From Trichococcus ilyis (GTDB lineage Bacteria; Bacillota; Bacilli; Lactobacillales; Aerococcaceae), in contig NZ_FNYT01000008.1 in the NCBI RefSeq assembly GCF_900109135.1, positions 39,705-103,704 of the forward strand: a stretch of 64,000 nucleotides of DNA, in the 5' to 3' direction. The notes beneath the pieces were generated by a model. That model was not told where the DNA came from. It searched no databases and saw nothing but the letters and a program-made list of their open reading frames with translations. Shown here in pieces: positions 40,533-50,116 of the stretch. Within the stretch, counting starts at the first letter, position 1; the number at the start of each line of letters is the position of its first letter. The position numbers and the translations under genes are program-made.

Positions 40533-40699
40533 CGTAATCACTCCTCATGGAAATCATACTGGAAAAATATGGCAAGATTATGTTTTCACCCCGATAATAC
40601 CATACAAACGTGCCATTAAAAACACGCTTCTGCCATACTTTTTGATTATTCTATGTTCAAGAAATAAATAACAAAAAAACATTCCAGGAGGAAACAAAA

Positions 40700-41056
40700 A
40701 TGAACAAGACAAGAATCATGACTATCCTATCCGTTGCAGGCTTATTTGTAGGAGGTGCCGCACCGGTGTTGGCAGCGAGCGACACAGCAGTCCAGAACGG
40801 AACCGCCACCCAAGAGCAGATCAAGTCAGGCGAATGCATAAACGAAGGCGCCAAAAAACAAGGCAATGAAGAAGCAACCATGAAACGCGCCCGCGAGAAA
40901 AGCGGAACGTGCGACGGAACTGGTGCCCAAGCCAACCAGGACGGCAATCAAAATGCCACAGGCGAGACTGACGGCGACGGCAACCAATACGGCACAGCCG
41001 ATGCAGAAAATGACGGCAAAAACGGCGTCCGCGATCAATCCTGCCAAGCGGAATAA
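40700..41056 (+). CDS. Small secreted Asn/Gly/Asp-rich protein
   Basis: 118 aa with a Sec signal peptide (MNKTRIM, hydrophobic 8-24, cleavage after VLA at about residue 25). The mature part is short, polar and probably disordered, with repeats of GDGNQ/GTADAEN character and three cysteines (46, 71, 115). AGGAGG before the ATG. Divergent from the two-component system, which may control it. No family recognised. Confidence 0.7.
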   Translation: MNKTRIMTILSVAGLFVGGAAPVLAASDTAVQNGTATQEQIKSGECINEGAKKQGNEEATMKRAREKSGTCDGTGAQANQDGNQNATGETDGDGNQYGTADAENDGKNGVRDQSCQAE

Positions 41057-41079
41057 CAGCTCATCATGGCAATACGAAA

Positions 41080-41131
41080 ATACCAGACAGAGGGGCGGTC
41101 TCGTTTCGAGACCGCCCCTCTGTCTGGTATT
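41080..41131. terminator. 25-bp perfect inverted repeat terminator
   Basis: ATACCAGACAGAGGGGCGGT... and its exact complement around a TTT loop, centred near 41105; ends the secreted protein gene. Unusually long and perfect. Confidence 0.8.
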
Positions 41132-41341
41132 TCTTTGCATTCGCAGAACGGAAACCCGAGAGAGCGCGCATCTGTCGACTAAACGATCACAGGAAACCAC
41201 ATCAAACCTGACGGAGCGTCCTTTTGTCGGGCATCCGCCCAGGACGGTACCGCAGATTGTCGAGAGATCACGCAACTGTCGGTGGTTCTCGCCGCCAAAG
41301 TCTTTTTGGCATTTTGTTCAGAGCATCCATTCCTTGTAATT

Positions 41342-42109
41342 TCAGAAAAACTCCTTCGCGCAGTAGACCACGATCCCCAGCATCATCATATAAGCCAGGA
41401 ACAGGACATCATTACCGGAAAAGCCGATATCATAATAGTAGGTTCGGCTCTCCTTGCCGGAAAAACGTTTCGCTTCCATCGCCACGGCGATGCGGTGGGC
41501 GCGCCGGATGCTGCCGGAAAGCAGTGGGATGGTATAGACTTTCATCTTGAAGAGGATGCCCTGCATTCCCTTCACCCTTTCGCCGCTGCGCACCTTGCGG
41601 GCATTGCGGATCGTTTCGAATTCCTCCGTCATGATCGGGATCAAGCGCAGCGCCGCCATGAAGCTGTAGGCGTATTTCGGATCCAGCCGCAGTTGCTGCA
41701 TCAACGAATAAAACAGGTTGACCGGCCGGGTCGTCAAGGCGAAGGTCAGGCCCAAAACAGCGAAGACCAGCGCGCGCAGGCCGATCAGCATGCCCCGCAG
41801 GAAACTTTCTTCGGTGATGCGGATCAATCCCCATTCGAACCAAAGCGTTTGTCCGTTCCCAAACAGGATCATGGCGCTGGCTGTCGATACGAAAATCGCA
41901 CAGAACGGGATCAGCAGCAACAAGATCCGCTTCAGCGGCTGCCCCGTAAACAGCAGGAACAGGAGCAAAAGCCCGCTGCCGATGAATGCCATCAACTCAA
42001 GATTACGGACAAACAGCACAACGATGCATGTCAGCAGCGCCACGGCCAATTTCAGGCTGGGATTGACCCGGTGAAGCCAGGTTTCTTTGACCATTTCCCA
42101 TTCCCTCAT
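41342..42109 (-). CDS. ykoC: ECF transporter T component (YkoC-like)
   Basis: 255-aa CbiQ-family membrane coupling protein with five helices. The coupling helices AGKRF-type signature appears as AMEAKRFSGKESRTYYY near the C-terminus and LRLIPIMTEEFETIRNARKVR in the middle. The start overlaps the stop of the ATPase gene as ATGA; a GGGGG stretch lies upstream. Last gene of the TPP-controlled operon: it joins YkoD and YkoE into a thiamine-precursor importer. Confidence 0.88.
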   Translation of the reverse strand: MREWEMVKETWLHRVNPSLKLAVALLTCIVVLFVRNLELMAFIGSGLLLLFLLFTGQPLKRILLLLIPFCAIFVSTASAMILFGNGQTLWFEWGLIRITEESFLRGMLIGLRALVFAVLGLTFALTTRPVNLFYSLMQQLRLDPKYAYSFMAALRLIPIMTEEFETIRNARKVRSGERVKGMQGILFKMKVYTIPLLSGSIRRAHRIAVAMEAKRFSGKESRTYYYDIGFSGNDVLFLAYMMMLGIVVYCAKEFF

Positions 42110-43593
42110 CCGCAGAGCCCCCCTTCCAGCCGCAGATCGGCGGAGACTGCGGTCCGCCTGTCTGTAGCCGATCCCGTGGTCTCACGGATTTCACCGTCAA
42201 CAACCTGCCAAAATGCCGTTCCGTAATTCCGGGCGATCACTTCATCGTGCGTCACCATCAGGATGACAGCGCCTTTTTTCCGGTAATTCTCCAAAAACCC
42301 CAACAAGGCGAAGGTGTTTTTGGAATCCAATCCGAAAGTCGGTTCATCCAAAAGAATCAGCTGCTGCCCTTGGATGATTGTCGCCGCGACACTCAAACGC
42401 CGCTTCTGGCCCATCGACAGCTGAAAAGGGTTCTTCTCCCGCTGACCGCTCAACTGGAAAAGCTCCAGGTATTCCTCCACCAGCCGGTCGATTTCTGCTT
42501 GGACTTTCCCGTCCAGCCGGAGCGAATAGGCCATCTCCTCATAAACCGTGTTCGCCACGAACTGGTACTCCGGATTCTGGAAGACGAAAGCCATCCGCTC
42601 CGCCAGCTTCTTCACTTTTTTGATCGGCTTGCCCTCCAGCTCACAACGCCCGCTCGTTTTGATGAACTGCATGACCGCATGGAGGAAGGTGCTTTTCCCA
42701 GCTCCGTTCTGGCCTTGGATAATGACCCATTCGCCAGGATAGGCCGCCAGTTCGGCTCCGCTGATCTTTGTTTCCCCGTTGCGGAAGCCTTTGAAATCGC
42801 GCAGCTCCAATAGCGGACTCTGCAATTCAAAAGATTCGTGCCCCCTTTGCAAAGGCGTTTCTGCCAAATGCCGGTCCCATACGCCCGGAAACCAGATGCC
42901 CTGCTCCTTCATCTCCTCCTTGCAGGCCGAGAAGATTGCTGCATTCGGTCCATCGGCGATTATGCGGCCGGACGCATCGAACAAAACAAGTCGTTCGGCG
43001 AAGGCGAGCACATGATCGATTTTATGCTCCACGATGACGACGGTTTTGTCCCGGCAGACTTCCTGCAGCACTTCCCAGATCGTCTCGGTCCCTTGCGGAT
43101 CCAGCATGGCGGACGGTTCATCCAAAAAGAGCACTTCCGGATCCAAAAGCAGGACCGAGGCGATCGCCAACCGCTGCTTCATCCCGCCGGACAGGCTCGC
43201 GATGGGGATGTGGCTGTCCGCCAAATCCAAGCCGACCTGACGGAGCGCAAAATCTATTTTGGCCTCCATCTCCGCGCGCGGAACCGCCAGATTTTCGAGC
43301 ACGAACGCGAGCTCTTCATCAACGTAGGGCATGCAGAACTGGCTGTCGGGATCCTGGAAAACGTAGCCCCAGGAAGCCGGCGTAACGATCTTGTCGGCCT
43401 TCAGCGGCACTTCGATCGATTGCGGAATCAGCCCGCTCAGCACCTGCAGCAGTGTGGATTTACCGCAGCCGCTCGGTCCCAACAGCAGCACTTTCTCGCC
43501 GGCAGCGACCGAAAAGTCCAAGTCGCGGAACAGCAAATCGGCATCCCCGGGAAATTTCAGCTTCAGTTTCTCGACATAAGCTTGCTTGCCCAT
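42106..43593 (-). CDS. ykoD: ECF transporter dual ATPase (YkoD-like)
   Basis: 495 aa containing two complete ABC ATPases: GPSGCGKST, LSGGMKQR, VLFLDEPSAMLD in the first; GQNGAGKST, LSMGQKRR, LILLDEPTFGLD in the second. One chain replaces the usual EcfA/EcfA' pair. I chose ATG at 43593 since the upstream ATG is fused to the AGGAGG site. Energises uptake through YkoE. Confidence 0.92.
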   Translation of the reverse strand: MGKQAYVEKLKLKFPGDADLLFRDLDFSVAAGEKVLLLGPSGCGKSTLLQVLSGLIPQSIEVPLKADKIVTPASWGYVFQDPDSQFCMPYVDEELAFVLENLAVPRAEMEAKIDFALRQVGLDLADSHIPIASLSGGMKQRLAIASVLLLDPEVLFLDEPSAMLDPQGTETIWEVLQEVCRDKTVVIVEHKIDHVLAFAERLVLFDASGRIIADGPNAAIFSACKEEMKEQGIWFPGVWDRHLAETPLQRGHESFELQSPLLELRDFKGFRNGETKISGAELAAYPGEWVIIQGQNGAGKSTFLHAVMQFIKTSGRCELEGKPIKKVKKLAERMAFVFQNPEYQFVANTVYEEMAYSLRLDGKVQAEIDRLVEEYLELFQLSGQREKNPFQLSMGQKRRLSVAATIIQGQQLILLDEPTFGLDSKNTFALLGFLENYRKKGAVILMVTHDEVIARNYGTAFWQVVDGEIRETTGSATDRRTAVSADLRLEGGLCG

Positions 43594-43607
43594 TTCCGTC
43601 ATCCTCC

Positions 43608-44186
43608 TTAATCCAACTCTGTGAAATCTTCACTCGTCAACGGGCGGACAAGGTTCGTCACGCCAGTGTCCTCCAGGACTTCCGCCAGGTAATAAGCCAG
43701 CACGCCAGCGAAGAAAATCGAGCCGGCAAAGCGGGCCAACAGGTAAAGCGCCAAGTTCCATGGAGCCAGCTCGGCGATCTGGCCGTTCAACGCATCCACC
43801 AGCAGCGATCCCACACAAGACGCCGAGGCAGCCAGAGCGGCAACCTTCAGGTCAAAGCGTTTGTAGCGGAAGGCCATGAACACCAATTCCGCAAACAAGC
43901 CTTGCACCACGCCGGAAAGCAAAACGGTCAACCCCCAAGGCGAACCCAACAGGAATTCGCCTGAAGCCGCAGCGATTTCCGCCAACAGCGCCACACCCGG
44001 TTTGCGGATGATGAAATAGGCGACAGTTCCGGCGATGAACCACATGCCGTAAAGCAGCTGATCAAGGTGCAGACCCAACGGCTGCACGGCGTAATAGACC
44101 GTTCCCCAAAGGATGTAGACGATTCCGAATGCGATGGCGATGACGATCGTCACCAAAATATCTGTAAGCTTCAATTCTTTTTTCAT
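43608..44186 (-). CDS. ykoE: ECF substrate-binding subunit YkoE (thiamine/HMP)
   Basis: 192-aa membrane S component with about five helices and long C-terminal tail. MKKELKLTDILVTIVIAIAFGIVY and LLSGVVQGLFAELVFM are YkoE-like. Sits between tenA and the ATPase gene under a TPP riboswitch, so its ligand is thiamine or the hydroxymethylpyrimidine moiety. Confidence 0.9.
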   Translation of the reverse strand: MKKELKLTDILVTIVIAIAFGIVYILWGTVYYAVQPLGLHLDQLLYGMWFIAGTVAYFIIRKPGVALLAEIAAASGEFLLGSPWGLTVLLSGVVQGLFAELVFMAFRYKRFDLKVAALAASASCVGSLLVDALNGQIAELAPWNLALYLLARFAGSIFFAGVLAYYLAEVLEDTGVTNLVRPLTSEDFTELD

Positions 44187-44220
44187 TTTTTTGTCCCCTT
44201 ATCGTCGTTTTGTTTGTCGG

Positions 44221-44895
44221 TTATTTTTCCAATGGCACCGGCCAGGTCTCCATCCGGTAGCCCATTTCCCAAAAAGCGTATTCGTATTGGCTGCTGATGA
44301 TAAAATGCTCTTTCATCCTTTCGCGGTCCGCTTCGCTCACCGCTGCAGCGATCTTATCCAGATGCGCGATCTGCTCATCCACCCGGTCCTGAAAATCCTT
44401 CCCGCCATAGGTAGCGATCCATTCCTGATAGATCGGCTCTTCCGGCGCCGCGTTCTGGAAGGCGTCCCCGATCTCGGCGTAGAGCCAATAGCACGGCAGC
44501 ACGGCGGCGATGACGTCCCCCAGATGGCCCGCGTGTCCGGCCCGGTAAAGGTGGGAAGTGTAGGCGTAAGTGGTCGGTGCCGGTTTGAAAAACTCTTTTT
44601 CCTCCGCGGTGATGCCCAGCCGTTTTGCAAATTGTTCATGCAGGCCGATTTCGGCGCTGTACGTATGCTTCGCGAAGTCGGCGAATTGATTGGTCGTCGC
44701 GATATCCGGCGCTTTGGCCGCGCCGAGCGCCAAAATTTTGGCGAAGCGCGTCAGGTAATAGGAATCCTGCTGGATATAGAAACGGAAATTCTCCAAAGGC
44801 AAACTGCCGTCCCCCATCCCTTTGACGAACGGATGCACCATGCTGGCCGCCCAGATCGGTTCGACCGCCTGGCGGATTTCTGCTGAAAAAGTCAT
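44221..44895 (-). CDS. tenA: Aminopyrimidine aminohydrolase / thiaminase II
   Basis: 224-aa all-helical TenA enzyme that salvages pyrimidine from degraded thiamine. Nucleophile Cys135 in AAVLPCYWLYAEIG is at the same number as in Bacillus subtilis TenA; Glu in YAEIG and the C-terminal SSQYEYAFWEMGY complete the active site. ATG at 44895 with GGAGGG; first gene after the riboswitch. Works with the YkoEDC importer to recycle HMP. Confidence 0.92.
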   Translation of the reverse strand: MTFSAEIRQAVEPIWAASMVHPFVKGMGDGSLPLENFRFYIQQDSYYLTRFAKILALGAAKAPDIATTNQFADFAKHTYSAEIGLHEQFAKRLGITAEEKEFFKPAPTTYAYTSHLYRAGHAGHLGDVIAAVLPCYWLYAEIGDAFQNAAPEEPIYQEWIATYGGKDFQDRVDEQIAHLDKIAAAVSEADRERMKEHFIISSQYEYAFWEMGYRMETWPVPLEK

Positions 44896-44971
44896 TGCTG
44901 TCCCTCCATATGTTGGGAGCATCCGCCAGGTTCCGATCCATCCGGACGGCCGCTCTTATTTTTTTGCAAAC

Positions 44972-45008
44972 AAAAAACCACTCTCTTCCCAACGGAAAAA
45001 AGTGGTTG
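44972..45008 (-). terminator. Riboswitch-controlled terminator
   Basis: Minus-strand AACCACT...AGTGGTT followed by six T, between the TPP aptamer and tenA. Confidence 0.8.
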
Positions 45009-45048
45009 TACGTTCCTTAGTTGACAGGGACTTACCTGGCCAAAAGAG

Positions 45049-45162
45049 GCCGCCACTTCCCTACGCTGGTACAAACCAGATCAGGTTCTAAGGGTCTCGA
45101 AGTCCTACTTCGATCTCAGCTTTTTGGCGGACAGTCATCCGCCGGTAAAGCACCCCTAGTGG
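45049..45162 (-). ncRNA. TPP (THI-box) riboswitch
   Basis: Minus strand contains CTAGGGGTGC, GCTGAGA, ACCCTT, GAACCTGATCTGG and AGCGTAGGGAAG in the canonical order. With the terminator at 44972-45008 this is a transcription-attenuating switch that shuts the tenA-ykoEDC operon when TPP is abundant. Confidence 0.97.
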
Positions 45163-45198
45163 TTAAAAAGAATATTCAGTTTGTTTGCTGTTGTTCTA

Positions 45199-45226
45199 AT
45201 CGTATCATAATTTTCCCGGAAGTCAA
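45199..45226 (-). promoter_or_regulatory. Promoter of the TPP-controlled operon
   Basis: TTGACT, 16 nt, TACGAT on the minus strand, about 35 bp before the aptamer. Confidence 0.6.
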
Positions 45227-45341
45227 ACCGAACTTGAGCAGATTTGCTTTTCAACACGGAAATAGGAATGCGGGAAACTTATCAAAAAACGACAGAATAC
45301 CTAACAGAATAAACAGGATTGATTACATTATTCGCACCTCT

Positions 45342-45370
45342 TTGACGTACTTAATCAAGTACGCTATAAT
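45342..45370 (+). promoter_or_regulatory. Promoter and palindromic operator of yefM-yoeB
   Basis: TTGACG (45342-45347), 17 nt, TATAAT (45365-45370). The spacer is a palindrome CGTACTT-AATC-AAGTACG (45346-45363), so a bound YefM dimer would cover the promoter: autoregulation. Confidence 0.75.
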
Positions 45371-45400
45371 AATGTAAGAAACTTAAAAGGAGGAAATCCT

Positions 45401-45655
45401 ATGTCTATCGTAAATCCAAGTCAGGCACGCAAAGTCTTTTATCAATTACTGAAAGATGTCAACGAAACCCATGAACCCGTCTACATATCAGGTAAAAAGG
45501 AAGAAAGCGAAGCGGTTATGGTCAGCAAAAAAGATTGGGACGCTATTCAAGAAACTCTGTACCTTCAATCTTCCGGAGTAGCCGATGTCGTCCAACAACG
45601 TGAAAAAGAACATGAATTTGTTGCACTGGAGGATATCGATTGGAATACTCTGTAA
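45401..45655 (+). CDS. yefM: Antitoxin, Phd/YefM family
   Basis: 84 aa; N-terminal dimerising DNA-binding part (MSIVNPSQARKVFYQLLKDVNE, VMVSKKDWDAIQETLYL) and a flexible acidic C-terminus that wraps the toxin. AGGAGG upstream. Overlaps the toxin start by 16 bp. Confidence 0.92.
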   Translation: MSIVNPSQARKVFYQLLKDVNETHEPVYISGKKEESEAVMVSKKDWDAIQETLYLQSSGVADVVQQREKEHEFVALEDIDWNTL

Positions 45656-45906
45656 AAATAGCAAAATCCGCTATGAAAGACCTAAAAAATTTAAAAGCCG
45701 CTCATTTAGATCAGAAATTCATCGGGTTAATGGATGTTTTGAAAGAGAATCCCTTTCAAAATCCACCGCCTTATGAGAAATTAGTCGGAAATTTGAGTGA
45801 TAAATATTCACGACGGTTAAATATCCAACACCGGGTAGTCTATTCTGTCGACGTTGACACAAAAGAAGTCATTATCTGGTCTGCTTGGACGCATTACGAA
45901 AGATAG
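45640..45906 (+). CDS. yoeB: mRNA interferase toxin, YoeB/Txe family
   Basis: 88 aa of RelE fold; starts with TTG (GGAGG 8 nt upstream, inside yefM). IQHRVVYSVD and the C-terminal WTHYER hold the catalytic Arg/His/Tyr of YoeB, which cuts mRNA in the ribosome. Rare start codon and overlap keep toxin below antitoxin. The stop lies within the terminator stem. Confidence 0.93.
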   Translation: MEYSVKIAKSAMKDLKNLKAAHLDQKFIGLMDVLKENPFQNPPPYEKLVGNLSDKYSRRLNIQHRVVYSVDVDTKEVIIWSAWTHYER

Positions 45907-45940
45907 TAGCTGCCGCATCAAGGCAGCTACTATCTTTTTT
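45901..45940 (+). terminator. Terminator of yefM-yoeB
   Basis: AGATAGTAGCTGCC pairs with GGCAGCTACTATCT, then six T; the stem includes the yoeB stop codon. Confidence 0.92.
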
Positions 45941-45986
45941 GTCTGAAGCTTCGCCCGGGATCGGATTAACGGGTAACCAGGTGGTG

Positions 45987-46165
45987 TCCTCCGGTGAACG
46001 CAGGCCTCGCCGGAGTTCCGCTGTTAGTCATCTTTGCCTGCTCCGATGAGCAAAGCTTCGTCGGAGCTGCGGCTGACTATTACCGGTGTGCTCCGGCGGC
46101 CGGCGGCTTACCGGAGCTGGGGCCCGCACCCGGCGCGCTCCTCCGGGAAGCGCAGTCGGCCCCGA
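45987..46165. repeat. Hairpin array, family A, 3.5 units
   Basis: CTCCGG or CTCCGA arms at 45989, 46041, 46091 and 46141, steps 52, 50 and 50 bp; right arms present in the first three, decayed in the fourth. Fills the convergent gap between yoeB and glmS. Confidence 0.78.
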
Positions 46166-46173
46166 ACCGCAAA

Positions 46174-46219
46174 CAAAAAAAGAGCAGTGCGGATCCCCCG
46201 AAAGGGTTCCGTACTGCTC
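46174..46219 (-). terminator. Terminator of glmS
   Basis: Minus-strand GAGCAGTACGGAACCC pairs with GGGATCCGCACTGCTC (few mismatches), then seven T. Confidence 0.88.
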
Positions 46220-46256
46220 AAGTCAGTTCATTCAATTGCGACAAATTTTGGTTTTT

Positions 46257-48065
46257 TTATTCAACCGTAACCGATTTGGCCAAGTTACGTGGTTTGTCGA
46301 CATCGTAACCACGGTGAAGTGTTGCGTAGTAAGCCATCAATTGTGTCGGTACGACCGTCAACAACGGTGCCAACGCCGGGTGAACAGCAGGCAGAACGAT
46401 CTGGTCGTTCTCGTTGGCTAAACCTTCCATCGCGAAGACGCAAGTGTTCGCGCCGCGCGAACGCACTTCTTCGACGTTTCCGCGCGTATGGCTGGCGACG
46501 TCAGCTTGGGTGATGATCGCCAATACCGGTGTGCCTTCTTCGATCAGAGCGATCGTGCCGTGCTTCAATTCGCCGGCAGCGAAGCCTTCTGTCTGGATGT
46601 AAGAAATTTCTTTCAGTTTCAAGGCAGCTTCCATCGATACAAAGTAATCCAAACCGCGTCCGATGTAGAAAGCATTGCGGGTGTTCGGCAGGTAGATGTC
46701 AGCCAATTCGGCGATCAATTCTTTCTGCGTGATGATCGATTCCATCGCATTTGCGACGATACCCAATTCATGGACCATATCGATGCCCATGTCATGACCC
46801 AGTTTTGCTCCCAAAGCATCCGACAAGACAGCCAATACGGCGATTTGCGCTGTGTAGGCTTTTGTCGAAGCAACCGCGATTTCCGGACCTGCATGCAACA
46901 GCAATGTGTAATCCGCTTCACGCGACAATGTCGAACCGGCAACGTTCGTGATCGTCAAAGCCGGGTATCCCCACTCTCTGGCTTTCACCAACACTTGGCG
47001 GCTGTCCGCAGTTTCCCCGCTTTGGCTTAGGAAGATGAAGAACGGCTTGCCTGTCAACAACGGCGGGTTGTAGGAGAATTCGCTGGCGACGTGCACTTCC
47101 GTAGGGATCTGTGCAATTTTTTCCAAGTAATGTTTGCCTACCCAACCGGAGTGGTAGCTCGTTCCGCAGGCCACGATATGGATACGGTCCGCATCCAACA
47201 TAGCGGCAACCAAATCTTCAGGAACCGTCAAGCGGCCATCTTCGTTTTGGTATTTTTGCACGATGTTGCGCATGACTGCTGGCTGTTCGTCGATTTCCTT
47301 CAGCATGTAGTAAGGGTAAGTCCCTTTTTCCAGGTCGCTGGCATCGATTTGGGCTGTGTATGCGTTGCGTGTTAATGATTTTCCGTCCAGAGTTTCGATA
47401 GTGACGCCATCAGCCGTCAAGGTGATCATTTCGCCGTCATGGATTTCCACGTATTGGCTTGTGATCTGGACAGTAGCCATCGCATCGCTGGCAACGACAT
47501 TGAAGTCATCGCCCAAGCCGATCAGCAACGGGCTCTTGTTTTTGGCTGCATAAAGGACATCCGGGGTCTTTGCATCCACCAACGCGAAAGCGTAAGAACC
47601 TCTTACGATCGACAAAGCGCGGCGCAAAGCTTCTTTTCCGTCCAGGTTTTCTTCAGCGGCAAGTTTGCCGATCAGTTGCACGACGATTTCCGTATCCGTT
47701 TGGCTGACGAAAGTCACACCAGGGAAGTATTCGTCTTTGATTTCTTTGAAGTTTTCGATGACGCCGTTGTGTACCAGAGTGAAGCGTCCATCCGCAGATT
47801 GGTGCGGGTGCGCATTCTCTGCACTCGGCACGCCATGCGTTGCCCATCTTGTGTGTCCGATACCGACATGTGCATCGATCTGTCTGTCGACGATTGCGCG
47901 CAAATCCGCGATGCGGCCTTTTTCCTTGAAGACATGGCCTTGGTTTTCAGCATCCACGACAAAAATGCCGGCCGAATCGTAACCGCGGTATTCCAATTTC
48001 TCTAATCCATGCAATAAAATCTCTTGTACATTGCCTTTTCCTACATATCCAACTATTCCACACAT
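46257..48065 (-). CDS. glmS: Glutamine:fructose-6-phosphate aminotransferase
   Basis: 602 aa; makes glucosamine-6-phosphate from fructose-6-P and glutamine. Nucleophile Cys is residue 2 (MCGIVGYVG), the glutaminase domain runs to about 240, then two SIS domains ([25 protein letters not shown]) and the C-terminal KSVTVE tail. Controlled by the upstream ribozyme. It sits beside mtlD, whose product is its substrate. Confidence 0.97.
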   Translation of the reverse strand: MCGIVGYVGKGNVQEILLHGLEKLEYRGYDSAGIFVVDAENQGHVFKEKGRIADLRAIVDRQIDAHVGIGHTRWATHGVPSAENAHPHQSADGRFTLVHNGVIENFKEIKDEYFPGVTFVSQTDTEIVVQLIGKLAAEENLDGKEALRRALSIVRGSYAFALVDAKTPDVLYAAKNKSPLLIGLGDDFNVVASDAMATVQITSQYVEIHDGEMITLTADGVTIETLDGKSLTRNAYTAQIDASDLEKGTYPYYMLKEIDEQPAVMRNIVQKYQNEDGRLTVPEDLVAAMLDADRIHIVACGTSYHSGWVGKHYLEKIAQIPTEVHVASEFSYNPPLLTGKPFFIFLSQSGETADSRQVLVKAREWGYPALTITNVAGSTLSREADYTLLLHAGPEIAVASTKAYTAQIAVLAVLSDALGAKLGHDMGIDMVHELGIVANAMESIITQKELIAELADIYLPNTRNAFYIGRGLDYFVSMEAALKLKEISYIQTEGFAAGELKHGTIALIEEGTPVLAIITQADVASHTRGNVEEVRSRGANTCVFAMEGLANENDQIVLPAVHPALAPLLTVVPTQLMAYYATLHRGYDVDKPRNLAKSVTVE

Positions 48066-48129
48066 AAGCGTAAAAATCCCCTTTTATTTTGGTTTTTTTC
48101 TGGGTGTGGGGATTGATCTCTGTAAGACC

Positions 48130-48275
48130 GATCCGGGCGCTCGGGCCGCAGAAGGGTCTTTTTTGCTTCAATCCTGTAGACTACACGTGCCTTGGGTCAT
48201 CCGCCGAATCTTCGATAAACCCAATCCTCGTCACTTCAGGGCCGTTGTTCCTGTGCTCCCTGAAGTCTGGCGCTA
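48130..48275 (-). ncRNA. glmS ribozyme (glucosamine-6-phosphate riboswitch)
   Basis: Minus strand: AGCGCCAGAC with cleavage predicted between A48274 and G48273, then TGACGAGGA, TTTATCGA and TTCGGCGGATGAC in canonical order. Self-cleavage with GlcN6P lowers glmS expression. It lies about 45 nt after a predicted transcription start. Between it and glmS an AAGACC...GGTCTT stem (48124-48161 region) resembles a plus-strand terminator but has no plus-strand gene to serve. Confidence 0.93.
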
Positions 48276-48327
48276 TCCGTTTGCTCTTCCTCTATCCTCC
48301 TTGCTGTTTATTTTCCAGAATACATGC

Positions 48328-48357
48328 ATTTTATCCTACAAACAGTGACATTGTCAA
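48328..48357 (-). promoter_or_regulatory. Promoter of glmS
   Basis: TTGACA, 18 nt, TAAAAT on the minus strand. Confidence 0.75.
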
Positions 48358-48408
48358 AATGTTTTTAATCCTCTTTCAGTTGCAGCGCCGGTTTGGGGCG
48401 CGTTTTAA

Positions 48409-48469
48409 GAAAAACTTATACTCGTTGGCCGGTTTGACCGGTTTGACCGATTCAACCCGCCCAACGAGT
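48409..48469 (-). terminator. Probable terminator of the mtl operon
   Basis: Minus-strand ACTCGTTGG...CCAACGAGT with inner GGTCAAACCGG repeats, followed after 4 nt by five T. Confidence 0.6.
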
Positions 48470-48501
48470 ACAGTTCGTATACCAAAATTGCCAGACGACG
48501 A

Positions 48502-49650
48502 TCAAGCCACCTTATAGGCGTACTTCTCGACGTTCTGTTTGATGCTGCCCAGGATCTTTTGGTTGTCGATCCCGGTGATTTCCGGAATGATTTTATCCAG
48601 ACCTTTTTGCAGGATCATTTGCTTCAGTTCTTGGCATTGCTCGTCTTCCGGATCGAAATAGTTGAAGACCATGCCGATCGTTTCCAGCAAGTGGAACGGC
48701 ATTTCATCGATTTGGGTCAATTCGACCATCGGACGGATGAAGCGTTCGTGGTTGCCCAATTTCCGCAATGGTGTGCGCGCCACCCGGGAAATCGCATCGG
48801 AAATGTATTTGTTTTGGAAACGGCCGATGATTTTCTCGATATATTTTTCGTGCTCAGCTTCATCGAAGCCCCATTTCTTGATCAGCAATTTGCCGGTTTC
48901 ATGCAAAACCGAACGCAATTGGATGACGACCAGATTGTCCTGCATCGCTTCATCGATTGTTTCATAACCCTGAAGCGCGCCGGTGTAGGCTACTGTAGCG
49001 TGGCCGGTGTTGACGCTGAACAGCTTGCGTTCGATATACGGTTCCAGATCGTTCACATAGGCGACGCCTTCCAGACGGATCGGGCTCTTGCAGGCAGTCC
49101 CTTGCACGACCCACTCGCTGAAGGGCTCCACTTGCACAAAGAGCGGATCCGCATGCTGTTGCATCGGAACGATCCGGTCGACCGCCGCATCCGGGAAGCC
49201 TACGTAGGCGTCAAGATAAGCCGTATCCGTGCAATATTTCTTGACTTCCGCCGCCAGGAACGTCGAGCCGCCGATCATGTTTTCGCAGGCGATGATGTCG
49301 ATCGGCTGGTTGATGTTTTGGGCGGCACGCGCCGCGATCCCTTCCGCGATCAATTGCGCGATTCTCGGCAGAATATTCGGACCGATGGCGGTCGTGATAA
49401 GGTCTGCTCCCGCGATCGCTTCCACGACTTTGTCGGCTTCCTTGGCGTTGTTCAGTCCGGTCACATTCGCGATCTGGATCTGTTCGCGGGATTCGTCAGC
49501 CAACTCGATCGTATAGCCGCCACGTGTTTTTAAAGCTTCGATGATTGTATCGTTCACATCCACAAAAGTGATTGCGTACCCGTTGTGATTCAAAATTTCC
49601 CCGATAAAGCCGCGGCCGATATTTCCGGCACCAAAGTGTACTGCTTTCAT
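48502..49650 (-). CDS. mtlD: Mannitol-1-phosphate 5-dehydrogenase
   Basis: 382 aa; oxidises mannitol-1-P to fructose-6-P with NAD+. Starts MKAVHFGAGNIGRGFIG, the family's usual N-terminus; the ATG two codons earlier is too close to GGGAGAG. The Lys/Asn/His catalytic segment is in the C-terminal half (NKYISDAISRVARTPLRKLG). Last gene of mtlA-mtlF-mtlD, 12 bp after mtlF. Confidence 0.96.
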   Translation of the reverse strand: MKAVHFGAGNIGRGFIGEILNHNGYAITFVDVNDTIIEALKTRGGYTIELADESREQIQIANVTGLNNAKEADKVVEAIAGADLITTAIGPNILPRIAQLIAEGIAARAAQNINQPIDIIACENMIGGSTFLAAEVKKYCTDTAYLDAYVGFPDAAVDRIVPMQQHADPLFVQVEPFSEWVVQGTACKSPIRLEGVAYVNDLEPYIERKLFSVNTGHATVAYTGALQGYETIDEAMQDNLVVIQLRSVLHETGKLLIKKWGFDEAEHEKYIEKIIGRFQNKYISDAISRVARTPLRKLGNHERFIRPMVELTQIDEMPFHLLETIGMVFNYFDPEDEQCQELKQMILQKGLDKIIPEITGIDNQKILGSIKQNVEKYAYKVA

Positions 49651-49662
49651 TTTCATCTCTCC

Positions 49663-50100
49663 CTATGCAATGGCTAAGCTGCCAGTGATTTCATCTTTTG
49701 TCAAAGCGTCCGCCAAAGTAACGACGTTATCTACATCGCTGCAATACAGCGCGATTTTCTGGATCAATTCCAAGTGGTCATCCCCGACTCCTGCGATGCC
49801 GAACAAAACGGTTGCCACTTTTTCTTCCTGCTCGTCGCCGAAATCGACTCCGTCAGGCACTTGCACCACACAAATACCTGATTTTTTCACGTGCTCTTTG
49901 GCGGCATCGGTGCCGTGGGGAATCGCGATGAAATTCCCCATGTATACCGACAGCAGCTGGTCGCGTTGCACCATTGCCTCCACATAATCCGTATCCACGC
50001 AGCCGGCATCCACCAGTTTTTGGCCGCAGAAGCGGATGGCTTCCTCTTTCGAGGCAAAAGCTTTATTCAAAACGATCATTTCCGTATCCAAATTATTCAT
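49663..50100 (-). CDS. mtlF: Mannitol PTS EIIA
   Basis: 145-aa soluble phosphocarrier; the phosphorylated His is in [10 protein letters not shown]. Passes phosphate from HPr to the EIIB domain of MtlA, 16 bp upstream in the same operon. A paralogue lies at 52165-52602. Confidence 0.95.
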   Translation of the reverse strand: MNNLDTEMIVLNKAFASKEEAIRFCGQKLVDAGCVDTDYVEAMVQRDQLLSVYMGNFIAIPHGTDAAKEHVKKSGICVVQVPDGVDFGDEQEEKVATVLFGIAGVGDDHLELIQKIALYCSDVDNVVTLADALTKDEITGSLAIA

Positions 50101-50116
50101 TTTATTCTTCCTCTCC

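Noticed and set aside
41171..41290. A tenth hairpin array
   Set aside because: TGTCG recurs at 52-bp steps, but the closing arms are too degenerate to call a feature; mentioned only under family C.
40826..41339. Open frames on both strands across the 41.1 kb palindrome
   Set aside because: They span a terminator and the antisense of a signal-peptide protein; no independent coding signals.
48124..48161. Plus-strand terminator before the glmS ribozyme
   Set aside because: The stem and T run look real on the plus strand, but no plus-strand gene precedes it; it may be part of the leader fold instead.
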